From Methanocorpusculum vombati (lineage in GTDB: Archaea; Halobacteriota; Methanomicrobia; Methanomicrobiales; Methanocorpusculaceae): a stretch of 64,000 nt of DNA. A program made the position numbers and the translations under genes. The notes under the pieces are model-generated. The model worked only from the letters and a program-made list of their open reading frames with translations. It did not search any database and was not told where the DNA came from. Shown here piece by piece: positions 1-7,750 of the stretch. Each line of letters begins with the position of its first letter. The first letter of the stretch is position 1. The stretch lies in NCBI RefSeq assembly GCF_026891935.1, contig NZ_JAPTGC010000005.1, positions 100,608 to 164,607 on the forward strand, in the 5' to 3' direction.

Positions 1-130
1 CTGAATCTATCTCAAAAAAGCATCTTGTTAAAAAATAATTCTCTCCCCCGCAATTTTTTTAATCGTACTGCCATAACCATCATTATCTCCCGCACCCAAA
101 AAGTAGTATATCCAAAACCCGGTGATACCC

Positions 131-446
131 ATGACCCCCGAGTACCAGACAATCCGGCCCTTCGTTCTGCAAACTCTCTCTCGTGAGATGCGTACCTTGC
201 AGGACATCTATGGCGTTGCCACCATTGGCGTCTTTGGCTCGGTCATCCGGGAAGAGGATACCCCGGAAAGTGATGTGGATATCCTTGTAACATAATCGTC
301 GTGGGTATGTGACGATGCAGAACGTCATGGCGCTCACCCGGTATCTGGAGGAACTCTTTGGCCGCAACGTGGATCTGGTCAGTGAGAAATGGCTGAGTCC
401 CTACCTGCGGCCCTACATTGAGGCGGAGGTTGTGGAAATATGTGTT
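131..446 (+). pseudogene. Decayed MNT-type (MntA/HepT family) nucleotidyltransferase
   Basis: An ATG at 131 opens a 54-residue frame containing GVFGSVIREE followed by SDVDILV, the GS-x(n)-DxD signature of minimal nucleotidyltransferases. It stops at TAA 293-295. The expected next segment (MALTRYLEELFGRNVDLV, then LRPYIEAEVV) continues in another frame from 309 to about 446. Residues that normally join the two halves are missing, so the gene carries both a frameshift/stop and a small deletion. Family members usually pair with a HepT toxin or antitoxin; no HepT gene is visible here. The remnant ends where the convergent YafQ-like gene ends. A short expressed peptide cannot be excluded, but loss of the third catalytic acidic region argues for a dead gene. 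Confidence 0.75.
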
Positions 447-719
447 TCAAAAGAGATCACTGTGGGTGCCGGTTCGGGTCAGCGTAAGGACAAGCATTTT
501 CCCGTCTATGCGGTAGATGAGTATCCAGTCCGGCTGAATGTGGCATTCACGAAAATCTGACCATTCCCCGTTTAGTCCGTGGTCTGCATAGCTCCTCGGT
601 AGTTTTTCTCCTCGTGCAAGTATCTCGATGATACCGGTCAGGAGTGCCATATCATATCCCCGCTTTTGCAGAGCTTTCACATCTTTTTTGAACCTGCTGG
701 TTGCGGTTACTGCGTACAT
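447..719 (-). CDS. YafQ/RelE-family mRNA interferase toxin
   Basis: This 90-residue protein has the compact RelE/ParE fold pattern and the YafQ signature: a DHGLNGEW segment, then RECHIQPDWILIYRI, and a C-terminal THSDLF. In characterised YafQ proteins the histidines of the DH and TH segments and the final Phe contribute to ribosome-dependent mRNA cleavage. All three are present, so the toxin looks intact. Its ATG begins three bases after the stop of the upstream antitoxin gene, which is the usual antitoxin-first order of dinJ-yafQ modules. Activity is inferred from the family. Confidence 0.85.
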   Translation of the reverse strand: MYAVTATSRFKKDVKALQKRGYDMALLTGIIEILARGEKLPRSYADHGLNGEWSDFRECHIQPDWILIYRIDGKMLVLTLTRTGTHSDLF

Positions 720-722
720 TGG

Positions 723-998
723 TTAGTCCAGCAGGTCTTTCATGAGGCTGTCTGCATTTTTGTATCGTTTGACGGTCGTGTCGCGGGAAATATTCCGTGC
801 TTCCTGCATTGCCTGCATGGTTTCGTCGTTTGGTGTTTCTATTCTGAGTTCAAAGGGAAATCCATTGCAGCGGACGAGGGAGGCGAGGAAGATGTTGACG
901 GCGTTGGAAAGATTTGTTCCCAGCTCTTTGCAGACGGCTTCCGCTTTGTCTTTTGTTTCGGTGTCGATGCGGATGCTGAGGGAGGAGGTTTTCGGCAT
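723..998 (-). CDS. RelB/DinJ-family antitoxin
   Basis: The start was placed at the ATG at 996-998, which gives a 91-residue protein beginning MPKTSSLSIRID. A longer frame extends upstream, but it lies across the promoter and has no family resemblance. The N-terminal 50 residues (SIRIDTETKDKAEAVCKELG, then LSNAVNIFLA) match the ribbon-helix-helix DNA-binding domain of DinJ. The C-terminal part, ending KRYKNADSLMKDLLD, is the usual toxin-wrapping tail. It is the first gene of a two-gene operon with the YafQ-like toxin and should autorepress it. Confidence 0.85.
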   Translation of the reverse strand: MPKTSSLSIRIDTETKDKAEAVCKELGTNLSNAVNIFLASLVRCNGFPFELRIETPNDETMQAMQEARNISRDTTVKRYKNADSLMKDLLD

Positions 999-1033
999 GG
1001 ATTTGTACCTGATATGTATGTTGTTTGTATTGC

Positions 1034-1040
1034 ATTTATA
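1034..1040 (-). promoter_or_regulatory. TATA box of the antitoxin-toxin operon
   Basis: Read on the minus strand the sequence is TATAAAT, about 38 bases upstream of the antitoxin ATG. This places transcription start near 1010 with a very short leader, as is common in archaea. The assignment is by motif and spacing only. Confidence 0.5.
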
Positions 1041-1137
1041 GGTGATCGTGTGGGAATACACCGTGTTCTGGAGAATAAAAATCCGGTACCTGTGCGATGA
1101 AATATTCATCACCCGAAGGCGCCTAATCAGTATAGAG

Positions 1138-1779
1138 ATGCCATCCCTCCCGAAAGTCGTCATCTTCGACCTCGACAACACCCTCCACAGCCTGATAGCT
1201 GCCCGGCTCACCGCCGTCTCGGTCGTCGCCGCATGGCTGAGCGACGCATCCGGCGATCTCCCGTTCCTCTTCCTCCACAACGACAAACCCTCGATGGTTG
1301 AAGACGTCCTTGCCGCCTACCTTGCCGGACAGAACAACCTCTCCGCACTCCCTGTAGCCGCCTGGCTCTATCACACCCTGGAACGCAGCTGCATCACCCC
1401 CTTCCCCGGCATCCTGCCCCTCCTTTTCGACCTGCGAACCGCCGATGTCCGTCTCGCCGTCATCACCAACTCCGACCCCGCGGAAGCACACCTGCGGCTG
1501 GAACTTCTCGGCATCGCCGGATTCTTTGAAGCGGTCATCACCCCGGACACCTTTGGCATCAAAAAACCCGACCCCGCCGTCTATCAGAAAACCCTTTCCC
1601 TCCTCGGCGTAGCTGCTGCGGACGCCGTCATGATCGGCGACCGGCTTGACCGCGACGTAACCCCCGCACGGGAAGCAGGCATACGGGCCGTACATGCCGC
1701 GTACGGGACATTTGCGAAAGGAGAGGACGGAGCCGTCCGGAGTCCCGGCGACCTGCGTGACATCCTTTACTTCCCGTAA
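1138..1779 (+). CDS. HAD-superfamily hydrolase (subfamily IA phosphatase)
   Basis: The protein has 213 residues from the ATG at 1138. It shows all four HAD motifs in order: DLDNTL near residues 11-16 (nucleophile Asp and general acid Asp), ITNSD near 109, the KKPDP lysine near 142, and GDRLDRDV near 167. The alpha-helical region between motifs I and II fits a subfamily IA cap. The substrate cannot be read from the sequence; phosphoglycolate-phosphatase-like or nucleotidase activity are possible. The upstream gap contains a 15-base palindrome (GATGAA-ATA-TTCATC, 1096-1110) that could be an operator. The next gene, ileS, lies 89 bases downstream on the same strand. Confidence 0.85.
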   Translation: MPSLPKVVIFDLDNTLHSLIAARLTAVSVVAAWLSDASGDLPFLFLHNDKPSMVEDVLAAYLAGQNNLSALPVAAWLYHTLERSCITPFPGILPLLFDLRTADVRLAVITNSDPAEAHLRLELLGIAGFFEAVITPDTFGIKKPDPAVYQKTLSLLGVAAADAVMIGDRLDRDVTPAREAGIRAVHAAYGTFAKGEDGAVRSPGDLRDILYFP

Positions 1780-1868
1780 CCTCCTTTTTTCCCTTTGTTC
1801 ACTCTCTCCCAAATCACTATCTATCATCACCGCCAACATATACAGACACTATCCACGAGGAAAATATT

Positions 1869-4800
1869 GTGAAAGAAGTCACCGAAAGCTACGTTGCTGC
1901 AAACGTAGAATCCAACGTCCGCACATACTGGAACGACCACAACACCTACCGGAAAACCCGGGCGCTCCGCAGTGCAGGCCGCCCCTGGCTCTTTGTGGAC
2001 GGACCGCCCTACACTACCGGCTACATCCACTTAGGCACCGCCTGGAACAAAATCCTCAAAGACAGCATTCTCCGCTACCACTCCATGACCGGCAAAAACA
2101 TCGTGGAGCGTGCCGGATACGACATGCACGGTCTCCCCATTGAGGTCAAGGTCGAGGAAAAACTCGGATTCAAGAACAAAGCCGACATCGAAAAACACGG
2201 TGTCGCAAAGTTCATCGAAGAATGCCGCGAGTTCGCCCTCACCCACAAGGACTTAATGTCCGATCAGTTCAAAAACCTCGGTGTCTGGATGGACTTTGAC
2301 GACCCCTACCAGACGGTAGACTCCGGTTACATTGAAGCTGCCTGGTACACCCTCAAACGCTGCGAAGAGGAGAAAATGCTCGAACGCGGCAGCCGTGTCG
2401 TCAACTGGTGTCCCCGCTGCGGAACCGCAATTGCCGATGCCGAAGTTGAGTACTGGGACGAAACCGATCCGTCCATCTTCGTCAAGTTCCCGATCGTCGG
2501 ACGCGACAATGAATACCTCGTCATCTGGACAACCACGCCCTGGACCCTTCCGGCCAACGTTGCCGTTGCGGTCGGCAAAGAGTTCGTCTATGCCCGGGTC
2601 CGGGCCGTAAAGGACGGCAAGACCGAAGACCTCTGGATTGCCAAAGACCTCGCCGAACAGATCCTCAAATACGGTAAATATCAGGATTACTCGGTTGTGG
2701 AGACCAAAACCGGCGCAGAACTTGCCGGAACAAAATACACCTCCCCGCTGGTTTCCCAGGTGCCCATGCAGGAACAGATCGAGCACCGCGTCGTACTTGC
2801 AGACTACGTCGCCATGGAAAACACCGGAATGGTCCACATCGCACCCGGTCACGGCTGGGATGATTATCTGGTGGGTCTTCGTGAGAATCTTCCGATCGTC
2901 TGTCCGGTCGACGGCAACGGAAACTTCACCGATGAGGCCGGAATCTTTGCCGGCCTCTACGTCAAGGACGAAGAGACCAACAACAAAGTCATCGAAGCTC
3001 TCGGTCCTGCGATGCTTGCGAAGCGCAAGATCACTCACCGGTACGGGCACTGCTGGAGATGCAAGACGCCGATCATCTACCGGGCGACATCGCAGTGGTT
3101 CCTGAAGGCGAAGGATGTTCGCGACAAGATGCTTGCCGAGATTGCAAACGAGGTCACGTGGTATCCGGACTGGGCGGGGTCTGCCCGGTTCCATGACTGG
3201 ATCGAGGAGGCACGCGACTGGTGTATCTCCCGGCAGCGGTACTGGGGTATTCCGATTCCGGTCTGGGTCTGTCCGGTTTGTAACAAGTATCATGTGGTGG
3301 GCCGCTACGCAGAACTGGAAGAACTCTCCGGTCAGAAGATGACGGACCCCCACAGGCCGTATGTGGATGACATTACAATTCCCTGCGAATGCGGCGGAAC
3401 AATGAAGCGGGTGCCGGATATCTTTGACGTCTGGTATGATTCGGGTGTTGCCTCGTGGGCCACGCTCCGGTTCCCGCAGCAGACGGAGGCGTTTGCAAAG
3501 GACTGGCCGGCAGAGTTTATTCTGGAAGGGCAGGATCAGACCCGCGGCTGGTTCTATTCGCAGCTTGCCCTTTCGACGATTGCGTTCGGGAAGGCGCCGT
3601 ACAAGTCCGTGCTGATGCACGGGTTTGCGCTGGATGCAAACGGCAAGAAGATGAGCAAGAGTCTCGGCAATGTGATTGCGCCGGAGGATGTTATTTCCCA
3701 GTTCGGAGTGGATGTGCTGCGGCAGTATATTCTGTCGGCGAGTGCGCCGTGGGATGATCTGCGGTTTTCGATGGAGGGCGTGAAGACGACGCACCGTATG
3801 TTCAATGTGCTGTGGAATGTGTACCGGTTCCCGCTGCCGTATATGCAGCTGGACGGCTATACGCCTGCGGCGACCGCCGCAGGCGTGTGGGATCCGTCCG
3901 TGGTCGAAGACCATCTTGCGGAGTTCGGCAGGGAAGACCGCTGGCTGGTAAGCCGTGTGAATACGCTTGCAGCCCAGGTGACAAAGGAGATGGAGGTCTG
4001 CAATCTGCACCGGGCAACCCGGCCGATTGCCACGTTTGTTCTGGATGAGCTGTCACGCTGGTATGTGCAGCTGGTGCGGCCGCGGATGTGGCTTGAGGAG
4101 GATTCGGTGTCGAAGAAACAGGCGTATGATACGATGTATTATGTTCTCCGCAGGCTTCTTACGATTCTTGCACCGTTTGCGCCCCATATTACGGAAGAGA
4201 TGTATCAGAATCTGCGTCTTGCAAATGAGCCGGAGTCTGTTCATATGCAGGACTGGTTTGCCGGGAATGTGCAGCTGATCGATTCTGTTCTGGAGGAGGA
4301 GATGGAGATTGTGCAGGAGTTTGATGAGGCAGTGGCGAATGCCCGGCAGAACGGGAAGCGGAAGGGCCGCTGGCCTGTGGGTGAGGTTGTGGTGGCGACA
4401 ACGTCTCCGGCGGTGGCAAATGCTGTTTCGGTGATGAATGATATGTGCTGCGACCGGGCGAATGCGCGGTCGGTGCGGACGGTTTCCGGTGTCTGGGATC
4501 GGGTGGAGTGGACTGCTCTGCCGGTCATGAAGGTTATCGGGAAGCAGTTCGGCCGGGATGGTCCGAAGGTGAAGGCGTTTATTGAGGGGTCGGATGGTAC
4601 GGTTCTGAAGGCGGCTCTTGCCCGCGAGGGGAAGGTTGTGATTGCGCAGGATGGTTTTTCGGCGGAGCTGACGGAGGAGCATATGGTGTTTGAGGAGCGG
4701 ATGCCGGAGAATGTGTTTTCGTCGCCGCTTGGTGAGGGAAGTATGGTGTATGTGGATGTTGCGCTGACGCCTGAGCTTGAGTCGGAGGGGTATGCCCGTG

Positions 4801-5063
4801 AGGTTATCCGCCGGATTCAGGAGATGCGCAAGCAGGCGGGTCTTGCGGTGGATGCGAAGATTGTCTGTGAGGTGGTGGTGATGGATGCCCGTGTGGCGGA
4901 GCTGGTTGTTTCCCGTAAGGATCTGATCGCTGATGAGGTGCGGGCGGCAAAGCTGGTTATTTCGGCACTGGCGGACAGTGGTGCGGTTGCTGTGCCGCTG
5001 CTTGCAACCGAGTGGGAGGTTGATTCGCTGAAGGTTGCGATCCGAATTGCGCAGGCTGCGTAA
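1869..5063 (+). CDS. ileS: Isoleucyl-tRNA synthetase
   Basis: This 1,064-residue class I synthetase charges tRNA-Ile. PPYTTGYIHLGT (HIGH-type motif at residues 54-57) and KKMSKSLGN (near residue 595) mark the ATP site. The CP1 editing domain lies between them with WTTTPWTLPAN and GMVHIAPGHG. Cysteine pairs (CPRCG near 182, HCWRC near 395, CPVC followed by CECGG near 475-505) look like zinc-binding knuckles. The C-terminal anticodon-binding part is complete. The start is GTG at 1869, with GAGGAAA as a likely ribosome binding site just upstream. Codon choice changes visibly along the gene, from C-ending in the first third to G/T-ending at the 3' end. Confidence 0.97.
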   Translation: MKEVTESYVAANVESNVRTYWNDHNTYRKTRALRSAGRPWLFVDGPPYTTGYIHLGTAWNKILKDSILRYHSMTGKNIVERAGYDMHGLPIEVKVEEKLGFKNKADIEKHGVAKFIEECREFALTHKDLMSDQFKNLGVWMDFDDPYQTVDSGYIEAAWYTLKRCEEEKMLERGSRVVNWCPRCGTAIADAEVEYWDETDPSIFVKFPIVGRDNEYLVIWTTTPWTLPANVAVAVGKEFVYARVRAVKDGKTEDLWIAKDLAEQILKYGKYQDYSVVETKTGAELAGTKYTSPLVSQVPMQEQIEHRVVLADYVAMENTGMVHIAPGHGWDDYLVGLRENLPIVCPVDGNGNFTDEAGIFAGLYVKDEETNNKVIEALGPAMLAKRKITHRYGHCWRCKTPIIYRATSQWFLKAKDVRDKMLAEIANEVTWYPDWAGSARFHDWIEEARDWCISRQRYWGIPIPVWVCPVCNKYHVVGRYAELEELSGQKMTDPHRPYVDDITIPCECGGTMKRVPDIFDVWYDSGVASWATLRFPQQTEAFAKDWPAEFILEGQDQTRGWFYSQLALSTIAFGKAPYKSVLMHGFALDANGKKMSKSLGNVIAPEDVISQFGVDVLRQYILSASAPWDDLRFSMEGVKTTHRMFNVLWNVYRFPLPYMQLDGYTPAATAAGVWDPSVVEDHLAEFGREDRWLVSRVNTLAAQVTKEMEVCNLHRATRPIATFVLDELSRWYVQLVRPRMWLEEDSVSKKQAYDTMYYVLRRLLTILAPFAPHITEEMYQNLRLANEPESVHMQDWFAGNVQLIDSVLEEEMEIVQEFDEAVANARQNGKRKGRWPVGEVVVATTSPAVANAVSVMNDMCCDRANARSVRTVSGVWDRVEWTALPVMKVIGKQFGRDGPKVKAFIEGSDGTVLKAALAREGKVVIAQDGFSAELTEEHMVFEERMPENVFSSPLGEGSMVYVDVALTPELESEGYAREVIRRIQEMRKQAGLAVDAKIVCEVVVMDARVAELVVSRKDLIADEVRAAKLVISALADSGAVAVPLLATEWEVDSLKVAIRIAQAA

Positions 5064-5067
5064 TTCC

Positions 5068-5082
5068 TTTTTTTTTGTTTTT
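5068..5082 (+). terminator. Oligo-T terminator of ileS
   Basis: A run of T residues interrupted by one G starts a few bases after the ileS stop codon. Euryarchaeal transcription commonly ends at such T tracts without a hairpin. Confidence 0.45.
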
Positions 5083-5143
5083 GCCGGGTGCGTGATGTAA
5101 CTCTGCCCGATTTTCCTCCATAAAAGAAGATATGAGAGATAAA

Positions 5144-5281
5144 TTATTCCCGCTGTCGCAGGAGGATACCCGCGATAAACAATTCAGCCAGTACGCCTAA
5201 GACCGGTGCGGATGCCCGGGTTAAGGCGGGCTGTGATCCTGCTGCCGTGTTCGCGGTTGCGGTTGCTTCTTTTTTCTTCTC
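5144..5281 (-). pseudogene. Remnant of a surface-protein C-terminal anchor
   Basis: On the minus strand, an open stretch of 45 codons between two stops reads as a Thr/Ala-rich linker (ATATANTAAGSQ) followed by APVLGVLAELFIAGILL and RQRE, then stop. This is the usual layout at the end of archaeal secreted or S-layer-type proteins: low-complexity linker, one hydrophobic segment, basic tail. There is no start codon and nothing recognisable upstream, so it is best read as the tail of a deleted gene. It could also be chance; the call rests on composition. Confidence 0.35.
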
Positions 5282-5835
5282 TCAGGTATCCCACTCACCC
5301 GTCAACAATTTTCAGAAAAAAACGTTCCGGAGAAATCTCCTAAATCTTTTCGTGGCATTACAATCAGCTCAGTACTCACTGCCATCGTCATCACTATCCT
5401 TATTCCAGTTCAGCTCTCCGTAAACAATGCAGCCGATCAATGCGGCAGTACAGATAACATCCGTCATCCATACTCCCGGGTCGCTCATTCCAAACAGGGT
5501 AGAGTATCCGTCTCTCGTAGAAGGATTTGGGTCTTATCGCATCACGGACTCATCGCAAAACAGTTACAAAAACCGTCATACGAAAACGTGACTGTCCCCT
5601 TAGTAAAAGTGATAGAAGAAAAATACGAAGAACCGGGCCGGAGAAAGATGATGTGAAGATACCGGCCACGCGTTCATTCCAAATCCGATTACACTATTCT
5701 CGGTGCAGACATATAAAATAATGAGGTATGCTATCACGTATCATGTTGTCATAGATGAACCCCGGATGACACCAACCGGAAGAAACCTGCGAACCCTTTA
5801 ATCCGTCCTACAGCGAAGAATATAGCAACGAAAAC
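5282..5835. other. Gene-poor gap between ileS and the DUF4013 gene
   Basis: Apart from the tiny minus-strand frame at 5369-5488, nothing here is convincingly coding. A 64-codon plus-strand frame around 5527-5721 is Arg/Lys-rich, lacks family features and has no ribosome binding site. The gap looks like the scar of deleted genes. Confidence 0.5.
5369..5488 (-). CDS. Tiny membrane protein resembling symporter small accessory proteins
   Basis: A 39-residue frame from ATG 5486-5488 reads MSDPGVWMTDVICTAALIG, then CIVYGELNWNKDSDDDGSEY. The pattern SDPxxW, one membrane helix, then VYGxxNWN matches the ~40-residue accessory proteins encoded next to archaeal sodium:solute symporters. In that family the start lies a few residues further up (M-L-G-x-SDP); here the equivalent position is CTG, so either the start is internal or the gene is decaying. 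No symporter gene is present beside it, so it appears orphaned in a 770-base stretch otherwise empty of genes. Confidence 0.4.
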   Translation of the reverse strand: MSDPGVWMTDVICTAALIGCIVYGELNWNKDSDDDGSEY

Positions 5836-5847
5836 TTGGTGGAAAAA

Positions 5848-6585
5848 ATGGATCACGGGGCAATACTCTCCTCCTCTCTGACCTACGTCAAAGAGACATG
5901 CAGGCCGGACCGCTGGTTTTACCTGTTCATCTATCTTCTGATAAACGCCGTAACACTCTGCATCGTACCGCTCTTCTCCGGCTACCTCTACCGCATCATG
6001 GAAGCAGACCCCGGCATCCCCGCAGTATCCGGCATCAAAGACCTCTTCTGCAAAGGCTGGAGGATGAACATCGCAGGAGTCATCTATGCACTTCCGGCAC
6101 TCCTTATCACTGCCGCATTTTACCTTCTCATAACCGGCTTCACCCCCATCCCCTCCAACAGCCCAGAGTCTCTTGGTCCCGAAAATGCCGCCATGCTGAT
6201 GGGTCTGCTCCTCGCCTTCATCGTAACCCTCCTCCTTGTCTCCCTCCTCATCTCCCTCATCTCAACACTCGGCATGGTCCGGATGACACGGAACGGAAAA
6301 ATCCGCGAAGCCTTCAACCTCCGCGAAATTCTTGCATCGATCAAAACAATCGGATGGCCCGACTACGTCGCCGCAATCCTCATCCTCATCGTCTGCGCCC
6401 TGGCATTCAGCATCATCCTTGAACTCATCGCATTTGCCTTCGGAATCCTGCTCGGCACATTCGGCTCCCTGATCACCATGTTCCTCTTCCTCTGGATACT
6501 GATCATAATCCTGCTTGCCGCCGCATTCGGCGTCTTCTCTGCCCGGTACATGGCACTCGTTTACGACAACGCAAACACCACCTGA
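5848..6585 (+). CDS. DUF4013-like polytopic membrane protein
   Basis: The protein has about 245 residues with a short amphipathic N-terminus (ALSYV-like: ILSSSLTYVKETC), then hydrophobic segments around residues 25-50, 80-100, 120-145, 180-205 and 210-235. This is the topology of DUF4013 proteins, which are common in archaea and of unknown function. GTG at 5839 and TTG at 5836 are also in frame, but GGTGG at 5838-5842 is a good ribosome binding site for the ATG at 5848. Ten bases separate its stop from sbcD; whether the two are functionally linked is unclear. Confidence 0.65.
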   Translation: MDHGAILSSSLTYVKETCRPDRWFYLFIYLLINAVTLCIVPLFSGYLYRIMEADPGIPAVSGIKDLFCKGWRMNIAGVIYALPALLITAAFYLLITGFTPIPSNSPESLGPENAAMLMGLLLAFIVTLLLVSLLISLISTLGMVRMTRNGKIREAFNLREILASIKTIGWPDYVAAILILIVCALAFSIILELIAFAFGILLGTFGSLITMFLFLWILIIILLAAAFGVFSARYMALVYDNANTT

Positions 6586-6595
6586 CCCTCTTTTT

Positions 6596-7750
6596 ATGAA
6601 ACTGATTCACACCGCCGACCTCCATCTCGGAAAACAACTCTACGGATACAGCATCCTTACCGACCAGGAGTTCATTCTCAACCAGATCGCAGAAACCGCG
6701 GTCCGGGAACATGCCGACGGCCTCATCATCGCAGGCGACATCTTTGACACAGCCGTCGCAGGCCGTACCGCAATCGATCTGCTCAACCGGTTCCTCACCA
6801 GACTCAGAGACGAAAAGATCGCCGTCTTCATGATCAGCGGCAACCATGACTCCCCTGAACGCATCCACTACGCGAGCGACATCATGGACAGCTGCGGCAT
6901 CCACATCAGCGGCATCTACGATAGTGACCGCGACATCAGAATCGTAGACCTGCACGACACCTACGGGCCGCTGCACATCTGCCTCCTCCCCTATCTCGAC
7001 CCCGCCTCCGTCCGCAGCTCCGGACGCTTTCCCGCAGAACAGATCACCACCTTCGACGACGCCGTTGCCGCCGTACTTGCCGACATCCCCTTCCGACCGG
7101 ACGAACGCTACGTTGCCGTCGCCCATCAGTTCATCGCCGGACTCGGCACTACTCCCTCCTCCTCCGAATCGGAACGCATCATCGTCGGCGGTATTGAGCA
7201 GGTCAACGCAAACCGCTTCACCGAGTTTGAGTACGTCGCGCTTGGTCACCTGCACAAACCGCAGAAGGTCGGCCTGCCGACCATCAGATACGCAGGCTCC
7301 CCTCTCAAATACTCCCCTTCCGAATGCGGCACCGCAAAATCCGTAACCCTTGTGGAATTCTTTGAAAAAGGAAACGTAACCATCCGGCAGATCCCCTTAC
7401 ACCCTCTGCATGATCTGCGGATTATCTGCGGAACCCTTGACGATCTCACAACGGACGGTGCTGTCCCCGCCCCGCATGACGATTACTTCGCCGTGCAGCT
7501 CACCGATCCCCTCCCGCCCGCAGACGCCTTGGCGCGCCTGCGGGCAGTGTACCCCAACATCATCACTCTGGAAATGATAAACGATGCCCTGCCCGCTGCC
7601 GCCGCCGCCGGTGCCCGGATGGAAGACCTGCGGAAATCCGACCGCGATCTCTTCGCCGGATTCTTTGCAGAAACTACCGGAAGAGACCTCAGCACCTTTC
7701 AGGAACAGACCGTCCTTGCCATTCTTCAGGAACTGGAGGCAGAAAAATGA
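6596..7750 (+). CDS. sbcD: SbcD/Mre11-family exonuclease subunit
   Basis: The protein has 384 residues from the ATG at 6596; an upstream in-frame extension would overlap the preceding gene and is rejected. The calcineurin-like phosphoesterase motifs are in order: HTADLHLGK, GDIFD, SGNHDSP, AHQF and GHLHKP, which bind the two catalytic metal ions. The C-terminal part is the capping domain that contacts SbcC. It acts with SbcC in DNA double-strand break end processing. Its last four bases (ATGA) overlap the sbcC start, indicating translational coupling. The sequence is closer to bacterial SbcD than to the archaeal Mre11-Rad50-HerA-NurA cluster; HerA and NurA genes are absent here. Confidence 0.93.
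   Translation: MKLIHTADLHLGKQLYGYSILTDQEFILNQIAETAVREHADGLIIAGDIFDTAVAGRTAIDLLNRFLTRLRDEKIAVFMISGNHDSPERIHYASDIMDSCGIHISGIYDSDRDIRIVDLHDTYGPLHICLLPYLDPASVRSSGRFPAEQITTFDDAVAAVLADIPFRPDERYVAVAHQFIAGLGTTPSSSESERIIVGGIEQVNANRFTEFEYVALGHLHKPQKVGLPTIRYAGSPLKYSPSECGTAKSVTLVEFFEKGNVTIRQIPLHPLHDLRIICGTLDDLTTDGAVPAPHDDYFAVQLTDPLPPADALARLRAVYPNIITLEMINDALPAAAAAGARMEDLRKSDRDLFAGFFAETTGRDLSTFQEQTVLAILQELEAEK

Noticed and set aside
2253..4010. A 585-codon open frame antisense to ileS
   Set aside because: It mirrors the codon structure of a clear isoleucyl-tRNA synthetase, is His/Arg/Pro-rich and has no recognisable domain. Long antisense frames (also opposite serA, pgk and purL) are a by-product of the third-position bias.
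5527..5721. A 64-codon frame rich in Arg and Lys
   Set aside because: There is no ribosome binding site, no conserved-looking composition and no family; it lies in a decayed gap.
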